Source: Subtercola boreus
GTDB taxonomy: Bacteria > Actinomycetota > Actinomycetes > Actinomycetales > Microbacteriaceae
Length of the DNA stretch: 64,000 nt
Direction: 5' to 3'
Assembly (NCBI RefSeq): GCF_006716115.1
Contig: NZ_VFOO01000001.1
Location: forward strand, 3,844,001-3,908,000
Position numbers and translations under genes: made by a program. The notes under the pieces were generated by a model that saw only the letters and a list, made by a program, of their open reading frames with translations, was not told the origin of the DNA and made no database searches. Shown here one piece after another: positions 10,611 to 19,963 of the stretch (the stretch's first letter is position 1; each line of letters opens with the position of its first letter).

Positions 10611-12574
10611 GCGGGACGGGGGAGCCGGGCGCTGAGGCGCCCTCGCCCGCGTCGGACGCTCTGCCGGCGGCGCCCTCCGCCGCGCCTCCCGTTTTGCCGG
10701 CCGTGCCTTCCGCTGCGCCTCCCGTTCTGCCAGCGGCGCCCACTGCTGCGCCGCCCGCGGTGCGCCGTGCCGTGCAGCAGCTCACCGACGGGGAGTGGCA
10801 CCGGCTGCACTGGGCGTCGCCGCTGCTGAAGGGCGGGATCGCCTTCGTCGCGATCCTCGCCTTCGTGCTCGCCAACCTGCGCGAGCGCCTCGTCGAGCTC
10901 GTCATCGGCCAGACCGGCGGTCCGGGCGGCGGCGGCCAGCCGGGCGACGGCACCGGGGGGCAGAACGGCGGCCGTTTCGACGGCGACCCGCTCAACGCCA
11001 TCTATGAGACCGGCTTCACCGGTGTCGCCATCCTGATCACGCTCGGGGTGCTCCTGATCGCTGTCGCCCTGTTCGCGGTGGCGTGGCGGATGCACACCTT
11101 CCGTATCGGCACCGACGCCGTCGAGGTGCGGAGCGGCGTGGTCTTCCGCCACAACCGGCAGGCCCGGCTCGACCGCATCCAGGGCATCCACATCACCCGG
11201 CCGCTGCTCGCCCGCGTCTTCGGCGCGGCACGGATCGAACTGACCGTCGCCGGGCAGGATGCGAAGGTCGAGCTGTCGTACCTCGGCTCCCGGCAGGTGG
11301 ACGAGCTCCGCCGTGAGCTGCTCCGGCGCGCGTCGGGGGTGCAGCGGGCGGAGGCGGCGGCGCGCGCGGAGGCGGCCGGCACTGCCACTGTCTCCGCCGG
11401 GACCTCAGCCGGAGCCGCCGGGACTACCCCCGCCCCCGGGACGGCCCCCGCCCCCGGAACGGCCCCTGCCGCCGGGACGGCACCCGACCCCGGGACGGCA
11501 CCCGACCCCGGCACGGCACCCGACCCCGGGACGGCTCCCTCCCCCGGCGCGGCTTCCGCCGCCGGCGCCACCCCAGTCCACGGCGCGGCCCCCGCCCCCG
11601 GGACGGTACCCGCCGCTGAACAGGCCCGCGAAGCCGGCATCCTGAACCGGCGTGTGCACGAACTGTTGGGCCCGGAACTCGACCTCGACGCAGCACCGCC
11701 CGAGTCGGTCGTGAAGATCACTCCGCTCCGCATCCTCGGCTCGCTCGTCGTCAGCGAGTTCACCGTCGTGCTGCTGCTGGTCGTGGCGGCCCTGTTCTTC
11801 TCCACCTTCGTGCTGCACCGGTACTTCATCCTCTTCCTGCTGCTGCCCAGTGTGCTCGGTTCGCTCGGCTACTACGTGCGGCGTTTCTCGAAGGCGGCCC
11901 GCTACTCGATCGCCGCGACATCCGACGGCGTGCGCGTGGGGTACGGGCTGCTCAGCACCAGCAACGACACGCTGCCGCCGGGGCGGATCCACGCCATCGA
12001 GGTCACGCAGCCGATCCTCTGGCGGCCGATGGGATGGTGGATGATCCGGATCAACCGTGCCGGCCACGCCTCCGGTCGCGGTTCGTCGTCCGCGCCGCAC
12101 ACGCTGCTGCTGCCCGTCGGGCGGATCGCCGACGTCGAGAAGGTTCTGGCTCTGCTGCTGCCGGGACTTGCCGGCGCGGACACGCAGGGGCTCGTGATGG
12201 CGGGGCTCGTCGCCCGCGGGCGTGCGGCCACCGGATTCTCGCGGGCACCCCGGCGGGCGCAGTGCCTCCGCCCGTTCTCGTGGCGCCGCACCGGGCTCGC
12301 GCGCACTCACGACGCGGTGCTGCTCCGCACGGGGTTCTTCTGGCGGCGGCTCACCGTGCTGCCGCTTGCGCGCCTGCAGAGCGTGCGTGTCTCGCAGGGT
12401 CCGGTGCGGCGGATACTCGACCTCGCCGAGCTGCACTTCACCACGATCGCGGGGCCGGTGCGTGCCGAGCTCGGGGTGATCGATCGCGCGGCGGCCGTCG
12501 CGGTGTTCACGGATGTGTCGGCGGCGGCCGTCGAAGCGCTCCGCGCCGACGGCACCCACCGTTGGGCCGCCTGA
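10607..12574 (+). CDS. Multi-bPH2-domain (YdbT-like) membrane protein with PG-rich linker
   Basis: A 655-residue membrane protein starting at a GTG that overlaps the preceding stop. After a 60-residue Ala/Pro leader come two helices around residues 80-170 and a first bPH2 domain (GTDAVEVRSGVVFRHNRQAR, RLDRIQGIHITRPLLARVFG). A linker of about 90 residues rich in APDPGT-type repeats leads to two more helices, a second PH-like domain (SDGVRVGYGLLST) and a third (THDAVLLRTGFFWRRLTVLP). This matches the YdbT/YdbS pair architecture. The function is unknown; it probably sits with the preceding protein at the inner face of the membrane. Confidence 0.85.
   Translation: MSGTGEPGAEAPSPASDALPAAPSAAPPVLPAVPSAAPPVLPAAPTAAPPAVRRAVQQLTDGEWHRLHWASPLLKGGIAFVAILAFVLANLRERLVELVIGQTGGPGGGGQPGDGTGGQNGGRFDGDPLNAIYETGFTGVAILITLGVLLIAVALFAVAWRMHTFRIGTDAVEVRSGVVFRHNRQARLDRIQGIHITRPLLARVFGAARIELTVAGQDAKVELSYLGSRQVDELRRELLRRASGVQRAEAAARAEAAGTATVSAGTSAGAAGTTPAPGTAPAPGTAPAAGTAPDPGTAPDPGTAPDPGTAPSPGAASAAGATPVHGAAPAPGTVPAAEQAREAGILNRRVHELLGPELDLDAAPPESVVKITPLRILGSLVVSEFTVVLLLVVAALFFSTFVLHRYFILFLLLPSVLGSLGYYVRRFSKAARYSIAATSDGVRVGYGLLSTSNDTLPPGRIHAIEVTQPILWRPMGWWMIRINRAGHASGRGSSSAPHTLLLPVGRIADVEKVLALLLPGLAGADTQGLVMAGLVARGRAATGFSRAPRRAQCLRPFSWRRTGLARTHDAVLLRTGFFWRRLTVLPLARLQSVRVSQGPVRRILDLAELHFTTIAGPVRAELGVIDRAAAVAVFTDVSAAAVEALRADGTHRWAA
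11420..11620 (+). repeat. Tandem 18-bp units coding for APDPGT-like repeats
   Basis: Units of the form GGGACGGCACCCGACCCC repeat with small changes inside the YdbT-like gene, coding for about ten copies of a six-residue Ala-Pro-x-Pro-Gly-Thr motif. The tract links the first PH domain to the second pair of membrane helices and is likely to vary in length between strains. Confidence 0.75.
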
Positions 12575-12671
12575 CGCCCCCCTCGGCCCTCGTGCCGCCC
12601 GCGCCCGCCCCTCCGCCCGCGTCCGGCCCGCCCCTCCGCCCACGTCCGGCCTCCCGCCGCCCGTTGCGGCG

Positions 12672-13185
12672 ACAACGGACGAGCCTCAGCGAGCACGGTG
12701 CGCTCTGCGGCGTCGTCCCGGCGGAGGCTCGCCCATTTGTGCAAGGCCTCCTCGTCTGCCCCCCGCACCTCCGCCCGCGGCCACCCGCGTCCGGCCCGCC
12801 CGCAGCCCGCCGTCGCGACGAACGGACGAGCCTCAGCGAGCACGGTGCGCTCTGCGGCGCCCTGCCGGCGGAGGCTCGTCCATTCGTTTAGGGCGTCTCC
12901 GCCTCCGCCTGCGCCCCCCGTACCTCCGGCTGCGCCCGCCCTCCCGCAGCTCGCCGTCGCGGCGACAAACGGACGAGCCTCAGCGAGCACGGTGCGCTCT
13001 GCGGTGCCGTCCCGGCGGAGGCTCGCCCATTCGTGCTGGGCGCCTCCGCCTGCGCCCCCCGCACCTCCGCCCGCGGCCACCCGCGTCCGGCCCGCCCGCA
13101 GCCCGCCGCCGCGACAAACGGACGAGCCTTAGCGAGCACGGTGCGCTCTGCGGCGCCCTGCCGGCGGAGGCTCGTCCATTTGTGC
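12672..13185. repeat. Array of four ~72-bp imperfect palindromes, period ~147 bp
   Basis: Copies lie at about 12672-12742, 12818-12888, 12965-13036 and 13114-13185. Each has a left arm like ACAAACGGACGAGCCTC and a right arm like GAGGCTCGTCCATTTGTG, which are complementary apart from single changes. Between them is a conserved GC-rich core containing AGCGAGCACGGTGCGCTC that can form inner stems. The spacers between copies are also related (GCCCCCCGCACCTCCGCC type), so the whole ~147-bp unit is tandemly repeated. The array fills the 631-base gap between two convergent genes, where no coding potential is convincing. Confidence 0.85.
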
Positions 13186-13205
13186 AGGGCTCCCCTGCGG
13201 CGGCG

Positions 13206-14597
13206 TCAGGCGCCCTTGGGGGATACGGCCACTGGCGCCGGGCGGGCGCCCGACAGGCGGTAGAACAGGAACGGCACCGCCGACAGGAGGCAGCTGACCG
13301 CCGGCACGATCGTGATCGACAGGAAGATCGTGTTCTGCATCGCGGGCGTCACCTCCACCCCGCTCTCGTAGCCGGCGATCACGACGAACAGGCCGAACAC
13401 CAGCACGGCCAGCGAGTTCATGATCTTCGACACGAAGGTCAGGGACGCGAACGAGATCCCGTCGTTCCGCACACCGGTGCGGGCTTCCGCGTCGTCGACG
13501 GCGTCGGCGATCATGGTCGCCTGCACCACCCCGAAGACTCCGAGGGTGAGCCCGGTGAGGAAGATGAAGACCGCCAGGGCGAGGATGCTCTGGAACCCGA
13601 CGAGGTACATCGCCACGTAGAACACGGCCCCGGCGACGGAGCTGCCGACCATGAGGCGCCGTGCAGACATCCGGCGCAGCAGCATCGGCGTGAAGAACGA
13701 CGCCAGAACCAGGCCGAGGATGATCGCGGCCCCGATGAACGTGAAGAGCCCCGCGTTGCCGTAGGCGATCACGACGAACACCGCGCCGCCCGCCTGAACG
13801 ATGAACCGTCCGAAGCCGAGCACCGATCCGATCAGCACCATCAGCAGCGGGGTGTTGTGGAAGAGCTCCCCGAACAGCTTGCGGAAGGACAGACGCGGCG
13901 CCGCGACGGCCTGCGGCCGCTCCCGCCCGTACACGAAGGCGAACAGGTACAGCCCCATGCCGACGATCGCGACCAGGAAGACGGCCCGCGACCATCCGGC
14001 AGCCGTGGTCTGGTCGGCCGCGTCCGCCGAGGCGGGCGCGAAGCTCAGCGCCTGCGCGAGCCACGGCATGCCGAGCGTCGCGAGCCCGAGGGAGATGGCG
14101 CCGAAGGCTCGCACCCGCGAGATGACCCGGTTGCGGGCGACAGGGTCCGCGAACGCCGAGCCGATCAGCCCCCAGAGCGGCACATCGCAGACGGTGTAGG
14201 CGAACCCCCAGAGCACGTAGACGATGCCGAAGTAGACCAGCTGCGCGGGTTCGTCGATCGCCGGCACCGAGAACAGCAGCCCGGTCAGCACGGCGACGGG
14301 CGCCGCCGAGAACAGGATGAACGGGCGCATCTTGCCCCAGCGCGTGCGCGTCATGTCGATGATGCTGCCCATCACCGGGTCGCTGATCGCATCGAGGATC
14401 TTCGCGACCGAGATGATCGTGGTGACCACAGCGATGCCCGTGGTGGTGATGTGCGCGAACTGCAGCAGGTACACGAGCAGGAAGGTCGTGACCGTCGTGA
14501 GGATCGCGTTCTGCCCGAACCCCGCCACCACGATCGCGATGCCCTGCGTGCGGAGGGAGGGAGTGCGTGCAGCAGACGGCGCTGTCTGCGTGGTCAT
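13206..14597 (-). CDS. GPH-family sugar:cation symporter
   Basis: A 463-residue, 12-helix transporter of the glycoside-pentoside-hexuronide:cation symporter family (MelB/XynP-like). The family signature is seen in KILDAISDPVMGSIIDMTRT followed by RWGKMRPFILF, the cation-site region of the family. It is the downstream gene of a two-gene unit with the GH38 alpha-mannosidase, 3 bases apart, so it most likely imports a mannoside or oligosaccharide that the mannosidase then hydrolyses. The exact sugar is an inference from this neighbour. Confidence 0.88.
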   Translation of the reverse strand: MTTQTAPSAARTPSLRTQGIAIVVAGFGQNAILTTVTTFLLVYLLQFAHITTTGIAVVTTIISVAKILDAISDPVMGSIIDMTRTRWGKMRPFILFSAAPVAVLTGLLFSVPAIDEPAQLVYFGIVYVLWGFAYTVCDVPLWGLIGSAFADPVARNRVISRVRAFGAISLGLATLGMPWLAQALSFAPASADAADQTTAAGWSRAVFLVAIVGMGLYLFAFVYGRERPQAVAAPRLSFRKLFGELFHNTPLLMVLIGSVLGFGRFIVQAGGAVFVVIAYGNAGLFTFIGAAIILGLVLASFFTPMLLRRMSARRLMVGSSVAGAVFYVAMYLVGFQSILALAVFIFLTGLTLGVFGVVQATMIADAVDDAEARTGVRNDGISFASLTFVSKIMNSLAVLVFGLFVVIAGYESGVEVTPAMQNTIFLSITIVPAVSCLLSAVPFLFYRLSGARPAPVAVSPKGA

Positions 14598-14600
14598 GTC

Positions 14601-17600
14601 TCAGCCTTCCAGGAGGATCGTCTTGATCTCGAACGGAGTGAACTCGAGCCGCGTGAGGTCGGCGATGCCGGTGGTGCGCTCGATCAGGTCGGTCTCGCTG
14701 GCCCGTGAGTGCCTGAGAGTAGTTCGGAGCGCCGCCCTCGCCGGTTCGCCCAGACTCTCGTAGAGCCGCACGATCACCCCGCGGCCGAGTTCGGCGGGCT
14801 TCAGGGTCTCGATCACGATTCCCGGATGATCGACCGAGGCCACGCTGTCGAACGAGACGCCCGGGGTGGTGATCAGCGGGTTGTTGAGGCGGTATCCATC
14901 GCGGATGACGTCGGCCAGGGCATCCGGAGCGAACGGACGGAAGGCGTACGTGAACGTGTGCGTGCCGCGGTCGGCAGTCTTGTCGGGGAACGTGGGGGAG
15001 CGCAGCAGGTTCAGGCTGATGAGGCCGCTCTTCGCCCGGTGCCCGTACTTCGCGTCGTTCAGCAGGGCGAAACCGCCGTCGGCGTCGGAGGTCGCGATCC
15101 ACTTGTGGGCGCACACCTCGAACTGGGCCGTCGACGGGGCGTCGAGTTCGGTCGTTGCGCGGTCGATGTGCCCGAACTGGATCTCGCACTTCGCCACGGG
15201 CCCGAAGTGCGTCGGCCGGAAGTCGGCGCGCAGCATCCGGTGCGTCTCCTGCCAGTCGACGCGGGTCTCGAAGCGCACCAGTTCGCTGCTCGCCTCGAGC
15301 ACGATGCGCTGTTCGACGGTGCCCCGTTTCCAGGTGAAGGTCTGGTTCCGGATGATCCGGGGGCCGTCGATCGTTGTGCTGACGCTCGACGGGCGGAGGG
15401 TCTGGGGCGTTCGCGCGGTGTACTTCTGGCCGATGTCCCAGGCGTCGAACGGCCACTGGTACGGGTCGCGGTGGAGGGTCAGGCGGTTGAGGCCACCGGC
15501 GGAGTGCTCTTCCCCGCGTGCGTCGAGGCAGGAGTCGATGGAGCCGTCGGCGGCGAAACGCAGGGTGAGGATGCCGTTGGCCATCGTGTCGGCGGTGTGG
15601 CGGAGCTCGGGGAAGGGTGGCGCGGTCGCGGCGGTGGTGGTGGCGGTGACGCCCGACGGGATCCTCGCGGCGGCGGTGGCGCCGGACGGGGCGGTCGCGG
15701 CAGCGGTGGTGGCGCCGGTCGGCGCGGTGACGCCCGACGGGGTAGTCGTCGCGGCGGTGGTGGCACCGGTCGGCTCGGTGACTCCGGTCGGCGTGGTGAC
15801 GCCCGACGCGGCGTTGGTGAGGGGCACCAGCGGCGCGGCGGCGTACGGACCGACCTCGGCCCGGTACCAGCGGCCGTCGACCTCGAGGAACTCGTCCCGT
15901 GCGAACGACGTCAGGTTGATGGCGGAGAGGGGCGCCGGCGCGGCGGCCGGCGTGGCGGTGCGCGCGGGGGTGGCCGCCACATCCGGAGCCGCTCGCCCAA
16001 CCGCCACCGCGCCCGGAGCGACCGCGCCCGGAGCCTCAGCGCCCGGCAGTCGCGCGACCAGCCCGGCGCTGTAGGCGTCGGCGGACGCCTCGATGCCCTC
16101 GTACGCCTCGACAGCCTCGCGGTTGACCCGCTCGATCGACGAACCGGGCAGGATGTCGTGGAAGTTGTTCAGCAGCAGCGCTCGCCAGTGCGGCTCGAGA
16201 ACCACGGTGCTGTCGTCGCCGACCATCGCCGCCAGAGCCTCGGCCTCGTGGAGTTTCCGGCCGGCCAGGCGGTCGTGCTTCTTGATCAGGCCCTGCGTCG
16301 TGTAGGTGCCCTGGTGGGTCTCGAGGTACAGCTCGCCGGTGTGGGTGTGGGGGAGGTCATCCACCTTCCGTTCGAGCCCGCGGAAGAAGTCGCCGGCCGT
16401 GCGGTACTCCACCCGCGGCAGCCCGCGGAGGTCGTGCTCCCGCCCGGTGACTTCGAGGTGCACCTCGTTCGGGCCACCCCCGCCGTCGCCCGAGCCGAAG
16501 ACGAGCAGCGCCGTGTTGATCGCCCGCTCGGGGTACTGCCTGAGCCCGGTGAGCAGGCCGTCGGCGGCACCGCGGCTGTTGTAGTCGCCCTCCGGCGGCA
16601 TGTGCACGAGCACGCTCGACCCGTCGATTCCCTTCCAGACGAAGCTCCGGTGCGGGAAGACGGTGACCTTGTTCCAGGCGAGTTTGATGGTCTGGAACCA
16701 GTCCATCCCGCTCTTCGAGATGATCTGCGGCAGGTTTCCGCTGTAACCGAAGGTGTCGGGCAGCCAGCAGAGCCGGAGGTCCTCGTCGCCGAGCCCGAAC
16801 TCCTCCTTCAGGAACCGCCGGCCGACGAGGGACTGGCGGATGAGCGCCTCACCGCCCGCCAGATTGGTGTCGGTCTCGACCCAGAACGAGCCCTGGAGCT
16901 CGATCCGCTTGTCATCGACGGCCTGTTTCACTCGTTCGTAGAGCGCGGGCTGTTCCTGCTTCATCCAGAGCAGCTGCTGCGGCTGGCTGGTGCCGTAGAG
17001 GTAGCCGTCGTGCTCCTCGATCGTGTTGACGGCGCGGATGTAGGTGCGCGCCGCCTTCCGGTGCGTCTCCCGGAGCGGCCAGAGCCACGCCATGTCGAGG
17101 TGGCCGTGACCGATTGCGCTGTAGACGAAATCGCTCTGGGAGCGCGCTTCGAGGGAGGGGGCGAGCGCGATCCGTGCCCCGCGCAGGTCGCCGGCGGCGA
17201 AGCGTTCGTACGAGGTGTGCAGGGCGCTCCGGATGCCCGTCTCGAGTTCTTCGTCTTCGGTCGCCCGGGCCAGCACCAGCAGCGTGAGGTAGTCGTAGTA
17301 GAGGGCGAACGCCTCGTCGTTGCGGGTCGCGATGTGGGCTCCGTGGTAGACACCGCGGCCGATCGCGTAGAGCAGGAGGCCGTTGTAGCTGACGTCGGCG
17401 AACAGCTCGACGGTGCCCTCGGCGTCGGGTTCGACGTGGTGGAGCGGTCGGTAGCGCGCCCCCGCATGCGGCAGGTCGCCCTGCAGGAACACGGTGCTGA
17501 CCGAGTCGATCACCTGGCCGCCCGCGTCGTGCACGAGCGCTTCGCCGCGGATGCCGAGCATCACCACTGTGCGGGGATCGTCTCGCAGCTTTTCGGGGAT

Positions 17601-17840
17601 GGTGCCCGTCAGTCGGAGCCAGGCGCAGTCGTGGGTGCGGCCCCACGAGGTTCCGGGGGCGGCCGGGGTGAAGGCAGCGCGGTCGAGGTCACCGAACGCG
17701 ATCGGTTCGGGGGAGCGGATGATCTGCGCCTCGAGCGGCGCGACGACACTGTAGATGCGGCGGCGGATCCTTCGCAGCTTGAGGTAGTCGCCGGGCTCCG
17801 TGGCGGCGATCCCGAAGAGCCAGGTCACGAGGTTCGCCAT
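14601..17840 (-). CDS. GH38 alpha-mannosidase
   Basis: A 1079-residue glycoside hydrolase family 38 enzyme that releases alpha-linked mannose. The N-terminal domain leads to the catalytic barrel with zinc ligands in GHGHLDMAWLWPLRET (His245, Asp249 by family analogy); LCWLPDTFGYSGNLPQI contains the nucleophile Asp362, which is also a zinc ligand. There is no signal peptide, so it works in the cytoplasm on imported sugar. A Thr/Ala/Gly/Pro repeat tract of about 75 residues (PTGVTEPTGATT type, roughly residues 690-760) interrupts the C-terminal beta-sandwich part; apart from this, the protein has the usual length. It forms an operon with the GPH symporter. Confidence 0.92.
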   Translation of the reverse strand: MANLVTWLFGIAATEPGDYLKLRRIRRRIYSVVAPLEAQIIRSPEPIAFGDLDRAAFTPAAPGTSWGRTHDCAWLRLTGTIPEKLRDDPRTVVMLGIRGEALVHDAGGQVIDSVSTVFLQGDLPHAGARYRPLHHVEPDAEGTVELFADVSYNGLLLYAIGRGVYHGAHIATRNDEAFALYYDYLTLLVLARATEDEELETGIRSALHTSYERFAAGDLRGARIALAPSLEARSQSDFVYSAIGHGHLDMAWLWPLRETHRKAARTYIRAVNTIEEHDGYLYGTSQPQQLLWMKQEQPALYERVKQAVDDKRIELQGSFWVETDTNLAGGEALIRQSLVGRRFLKEEFGLGDEDLRLCWLPDTFGYSGNLPQIISKSGMDWFQTIKLAWNKVTVFPHRSFVWKGIDGSSVLVHMPPEGDYNSRGAADGLLTGLRQYPERAINTALLVFGSGDGGGGPNEVHLEVTGREHDLRGLPRVEYRTAGDFFRGLERKVDDLPHTHTGELYLETHQGTYTTQGLIKKHDRLAGRKLHEAEALAAMVGDDSTVVLEPHWRALLLNNFHDILPGSSIERVNREAVEAYEGIEASADAYSAGLVARLPGAEAPGAVAPGAVAVGRAAPDVAATPARTATPAAAPAPLSAINLTSFARDEFLEVDGRWYRAEVGPYAAAPLVPLTNAASGVTTPTGVTEPTGATTAATTTPSGVTAPTGATTAAATAPSGATAAARIPSGVTATTTAATAPPFPELRHTADTMANGILTLRFAADGSIDSCLDARGEEHSAGGLNRLTLHRDPYQWPFDAWDIGQKYTARTPQTLRPSSVSTTIDGPRIIRNQTFTWKRGTVEQRIVLEASSELVRFETRVDWQETHRMLRADFRPTHFGPVAKCEIQFGHIDRATTELDAPSTAQFEVCAHKWIATSDADGGFALLNDAKYGHRAKSGLISLNLLRSPTFPDKTADRGTHTFTYAFRPFAPDALADVIRDGYRLNNPLITTPGVSFDSVASVDHPGIVIETLKPAELGRGVIVRLYESLGEPARAALRTTLRHSRASETDLIERTTGIADLTRLEFTPFEIKTILLEG

Positions 17841-18091
17841 GCGCGATCCACTCCCTCACAGGTGGGCCGCGGGGGCGTCGCTGCGGTGCGGCTCGCGGGG
17901 TGGCCAGTTTAGCGCGGGCGGGTTCGGCGCGGGTGGCGCGGCGGCCGGCCGTGTGAGGGCGGCCGCTGCCGGGTGCGTCAGCACAGGTCGGGCCGGCGGC
18001 GGGCGGCTGGCGGCCGCGGTCGCGAGAGGCTGGCGGGTGGCACCCCGCCGGGCGGCCGGCACTGTGCGCGGGCTGTGTGACACTGGTTCGC

Positions 18092-18820
18092 ATGGCCTCA
18101 CCGCAGCAACGTTCCGGACGACTCGGCATCGGCATCATCGGCGCAGGCCGGGTCGGGCCCGTGCTCGGGGCGGCGCTCGCCGGGGCCGGGCACGCGATCG
18201 TGGGGGTGTCCGCGGTGTCGGACGCGAGCCGCGACCGCGCCGAGGCGATGCTGCCCGGGGCGCCGATCCTCGAGATTCCGCAGCTGATCGAACGGAGCGA
18301 GCTGGTGCTGCTGGCGGTGCCCTCCGCTGAGCTGGGGGCGCTCGTGGAAGGGCTCGCGAACGCCGGTGCCTGGCAGGCGGGGCAGCTGGTCATCCACACC
18401 GCTGCGCAGTACGGGATCGGGGTTCTCGCGCCGGCGCTCGCCGCGGGGGCGATCCCGCTCGCGATCCACCCCGCGATGAGCTTCACCGGGTCGAGCATCG
18501 ACATCGCGCGCCTCGCCGGAGCCTACTTCGCCGTCACTGCCCCCGCCCCGGTGCAGCCGATCGGGCAGGCACTCGTGGTCGAGATGGGCGGCGAGCCGGT
18601 GATCGTCGCGGAGCGCGACCGGGCGGCCTACGCGGACGCGATCGAGACCGCCACCACGTTCTCGAGCTCGATCGTGGACCAGGCCACGGGCATCCTCGGC
18701 GGCATCGGGTTCGGGTCGCCGGGCCGGTTCCTCGCCCCTCTCGTGCGCTCGAGCGTCGAGAACGCCCTGCAGCGGGCCGTCGGCCCCGAGGACTCGCTCG
18801 GCCTGCCGCTGGGCTCCTAA
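18092..18820 (+). CDS. Rossmann-like and DUF2520 protein, panC-linked
   Basis: A 242-residue protein with an N-terminal NAD(P)-binding motif GIGIIGAGRVGPVLGAALAG and a C-terminal DUF2520 domain (LAIHPAMSFTG, then the helical IETATTFSSSIVDQATGILG). It resembles ketopantoate-reductase and 6-phosphogluconate-dehydrogenase type enzymes. It lies just upstream of panC, as in many Actinobacteria, which suggests a pantothenate-related dehydrogenase role; this has not been shown from sequence alone. I chose the ATG at 18092; the TTG/ATG upstream frame adds 5 residues. Confidence 0.85.
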   Translation: MASPQQRSGRLGIGIIGAGRVGPVLGAALAGAGHAIVGVSAVSDASRDRAEAMLPGAPILEIPQLIERSELVLLAVPSAELGALVEGLANAGAWQAGQLVIHTAAQYGIGVLAPALAAGAIPLAIHPAMSFTGSSIDIARLAGAYFAVTAPAPVQPIGQALVVEMGGEPVIVAERDRAAYADAIETATTFSSSIVDQATGILGGIGFGSPGRFLAPLVRSSVENALQRAVGPEDSLGLPLGS

Positions 18821-18864
18821 CCCCGGCGCCCACCTGCCCCCTCCTCCGCGCTCCCGCGCCCGCG

Positions 18865-18940
18865 CGAATCGATTCGAGAGGACGCCAACTGCTCCTCCAA
18901 CGCGGTTTCGGAGCAGACAGCGACACATCGAGTCGATTCG
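18865..18940. repeat. 76-base interrupted palindrome between DUF2520 gene and panC
   Basis: Two 31-base arms surround a 14-base loop. The outer 13 bases (CGAATCGATTCGA versus CGAATCGACTCGA on the other strand) and the inner 7 bases (CTGCTCC/GGAGCAG) pair, while the middle 11 bases of each arm do not. The symmetry of spacing suggests a real element. It could act as a terminator for the upstream gene or as a palindromic repeat. Confidence 0.6.
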
Positions 18941-18992
18941 ACGACAGGGTCGGGCAGCAGGAGGAAGTGCAAGGGCCGCGGCCCAACACGGG

Positions 18993-18998
18993 TAACAT
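18993..18998 (+). promoter_or_regulatory. Probable panC promoter -10
   Basis: TAACAT at 18993-18998 is a good actinobacterial -10 and lies about 85 bases before panC. An AAAGGAGAT ribosome-binding site at 19071-19079 precedes the GTG start. Confidence 0.4.
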
Positions 18999-19081
18999 TC
19001 TGGGGGCGCACCGAGTGCACGAGCATCCGGAGCACGGTTGGCCCACGCGGAGAACCACGTCCGCGCAGTAAAGGAGATCCA

Positions 19082-19963
19082 GTGCCGACACTCGCTGTCA
19101 CGATCGCTGAGGTGCGCGCACGGATCGCCGCCGCGAAGTCGGATGCCCGGGTGCGCGGTGCGGCCGAACCGACCGTCGCCCTCGTGCCGACGATGGGCGC
19201 CCTGCACAAGGGCCACCTCGCGCTGGTGCAGCGGGCCGCGGAGGTCGCGGACATCGTCGTCGTGTCGGTCTTCGTGAACCCCCTGCAGTTCAGCGAGTCC
19301 GAAGATCTCGACCGCTATCCGCGCGACCTCGACGCCGACCTCGGTACCCTCGCCGGCGACGCCGCCGGTGCCGGCGCCATCGTGTTCGCCCCCGCAGCGG
19401 GCGAGATGTACCCCGACGGCAAGACGCAGACCAAGGTCACGTCCGGCAACGTCGGCAACCTGCTCGAAGGCCGCAGCCGGGCCGGGCACTTCGATGGCGT
19501 GCTCGTCGTGGTGTCGAAGCTGCTGAACATCGTGCAGCCCGATTTCGTGCTGTTCGGGCAGAAGGATGCCCAGCAGGTGTTCGTCGTCAGCCGCATGGTG
19601 CGCGACCTGAACATCCCGGTCACGGTCGAGGTCGTGGAGACGGTGCGGGAGGATGACGGGCTGGCCCTCTCCAGCCGCAACCGTTTTCTCGACGAGCGTG
19701 AGCGTCTCGCGGCCCGGGTGCTCTCGCGCACCCTCGAAGCCGCAGACTCGGCCGCCGACGGAGGCATCGACTCGGTGATCGCGGCGGCGCAGTCCGCGGG
19801 CATGGGCGAGCCGCTCGTCGACCTCGAATACCTCAGCGTGGTGAACCCGACGACGTTCCTCCCCGTCGACGACGGCTACCACGGCAAGGCGATCGTGCTG
19901 GTCGCGGCCCGCGTCGGCGCCACCCGCCTCATCGACAACGAGACGGTCTACCTCGGCGGTTGA
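19082..19963 (+). CDS. panC: Pantothenate synthetase
   Basis: Condenses pantoate and beta-alanine with ATP to give pantothenate. The 293-residue protein has the HIGH-like motif TMGALHKGHLALV, the FVNPLQF loop, the pantoate-binding GQKDAQQ region and SSRN near residue 198. The start is a GTG at 19082 with a strong AAGGAGAT 4-5 bases upstream. It ends 16 bases into the convergent unknown gene. panD, often the next gene in relatives, is not here. Confidence 0.96.
   Translation: MPTLAVTIAEVRARIAAAKSDARVRGAAEPTVALVPTMGALHKGHLALVQRAAEVADIVVVSVFVNPLQFSESEDLDRYPRDLDADLGTLAGDAAGAGAIVFAPAAGEMYPDGKTQTKVTSGNVGNLLEGRSRAGHFDGVLVVVSKLLNIVQPDFVLFGQKDAQQVFVVSRMVRDLNIPVTVEVVETVREDDGLALSSRNRFLDERERLAARVLSRTLEAADSAADGGIDSVIAAAQSAGMGEPLVDLEYLSVVNPTTFLPVDDGYHGKAIVLVAARVGATRLIDNETVYLGG

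Noticed and set aside
12672-13185. CRISPR array (regularly spaced repeats)
   Set aside because: Repeats are ~72 bp palindromes with related, not unique, spacers, and no cas gene is in the window.
12513-14708. A 731-codon plus-strand frame across the palindrome array and the symporter
   Set aside because: The frame only exists because of high G+C; it reads through the repeats and is antisense to an obvious 12-helix transporter.
14709-17912. A 1067-codon open frame on the plus strand antisense to the alpha-mannosidase gene
   Set aside because: Long antisense frames are expected in GC-rich DNA; the translation is low-complexity and charged with no motifs, while the minus strand encodes a complete GH38 enzyme.
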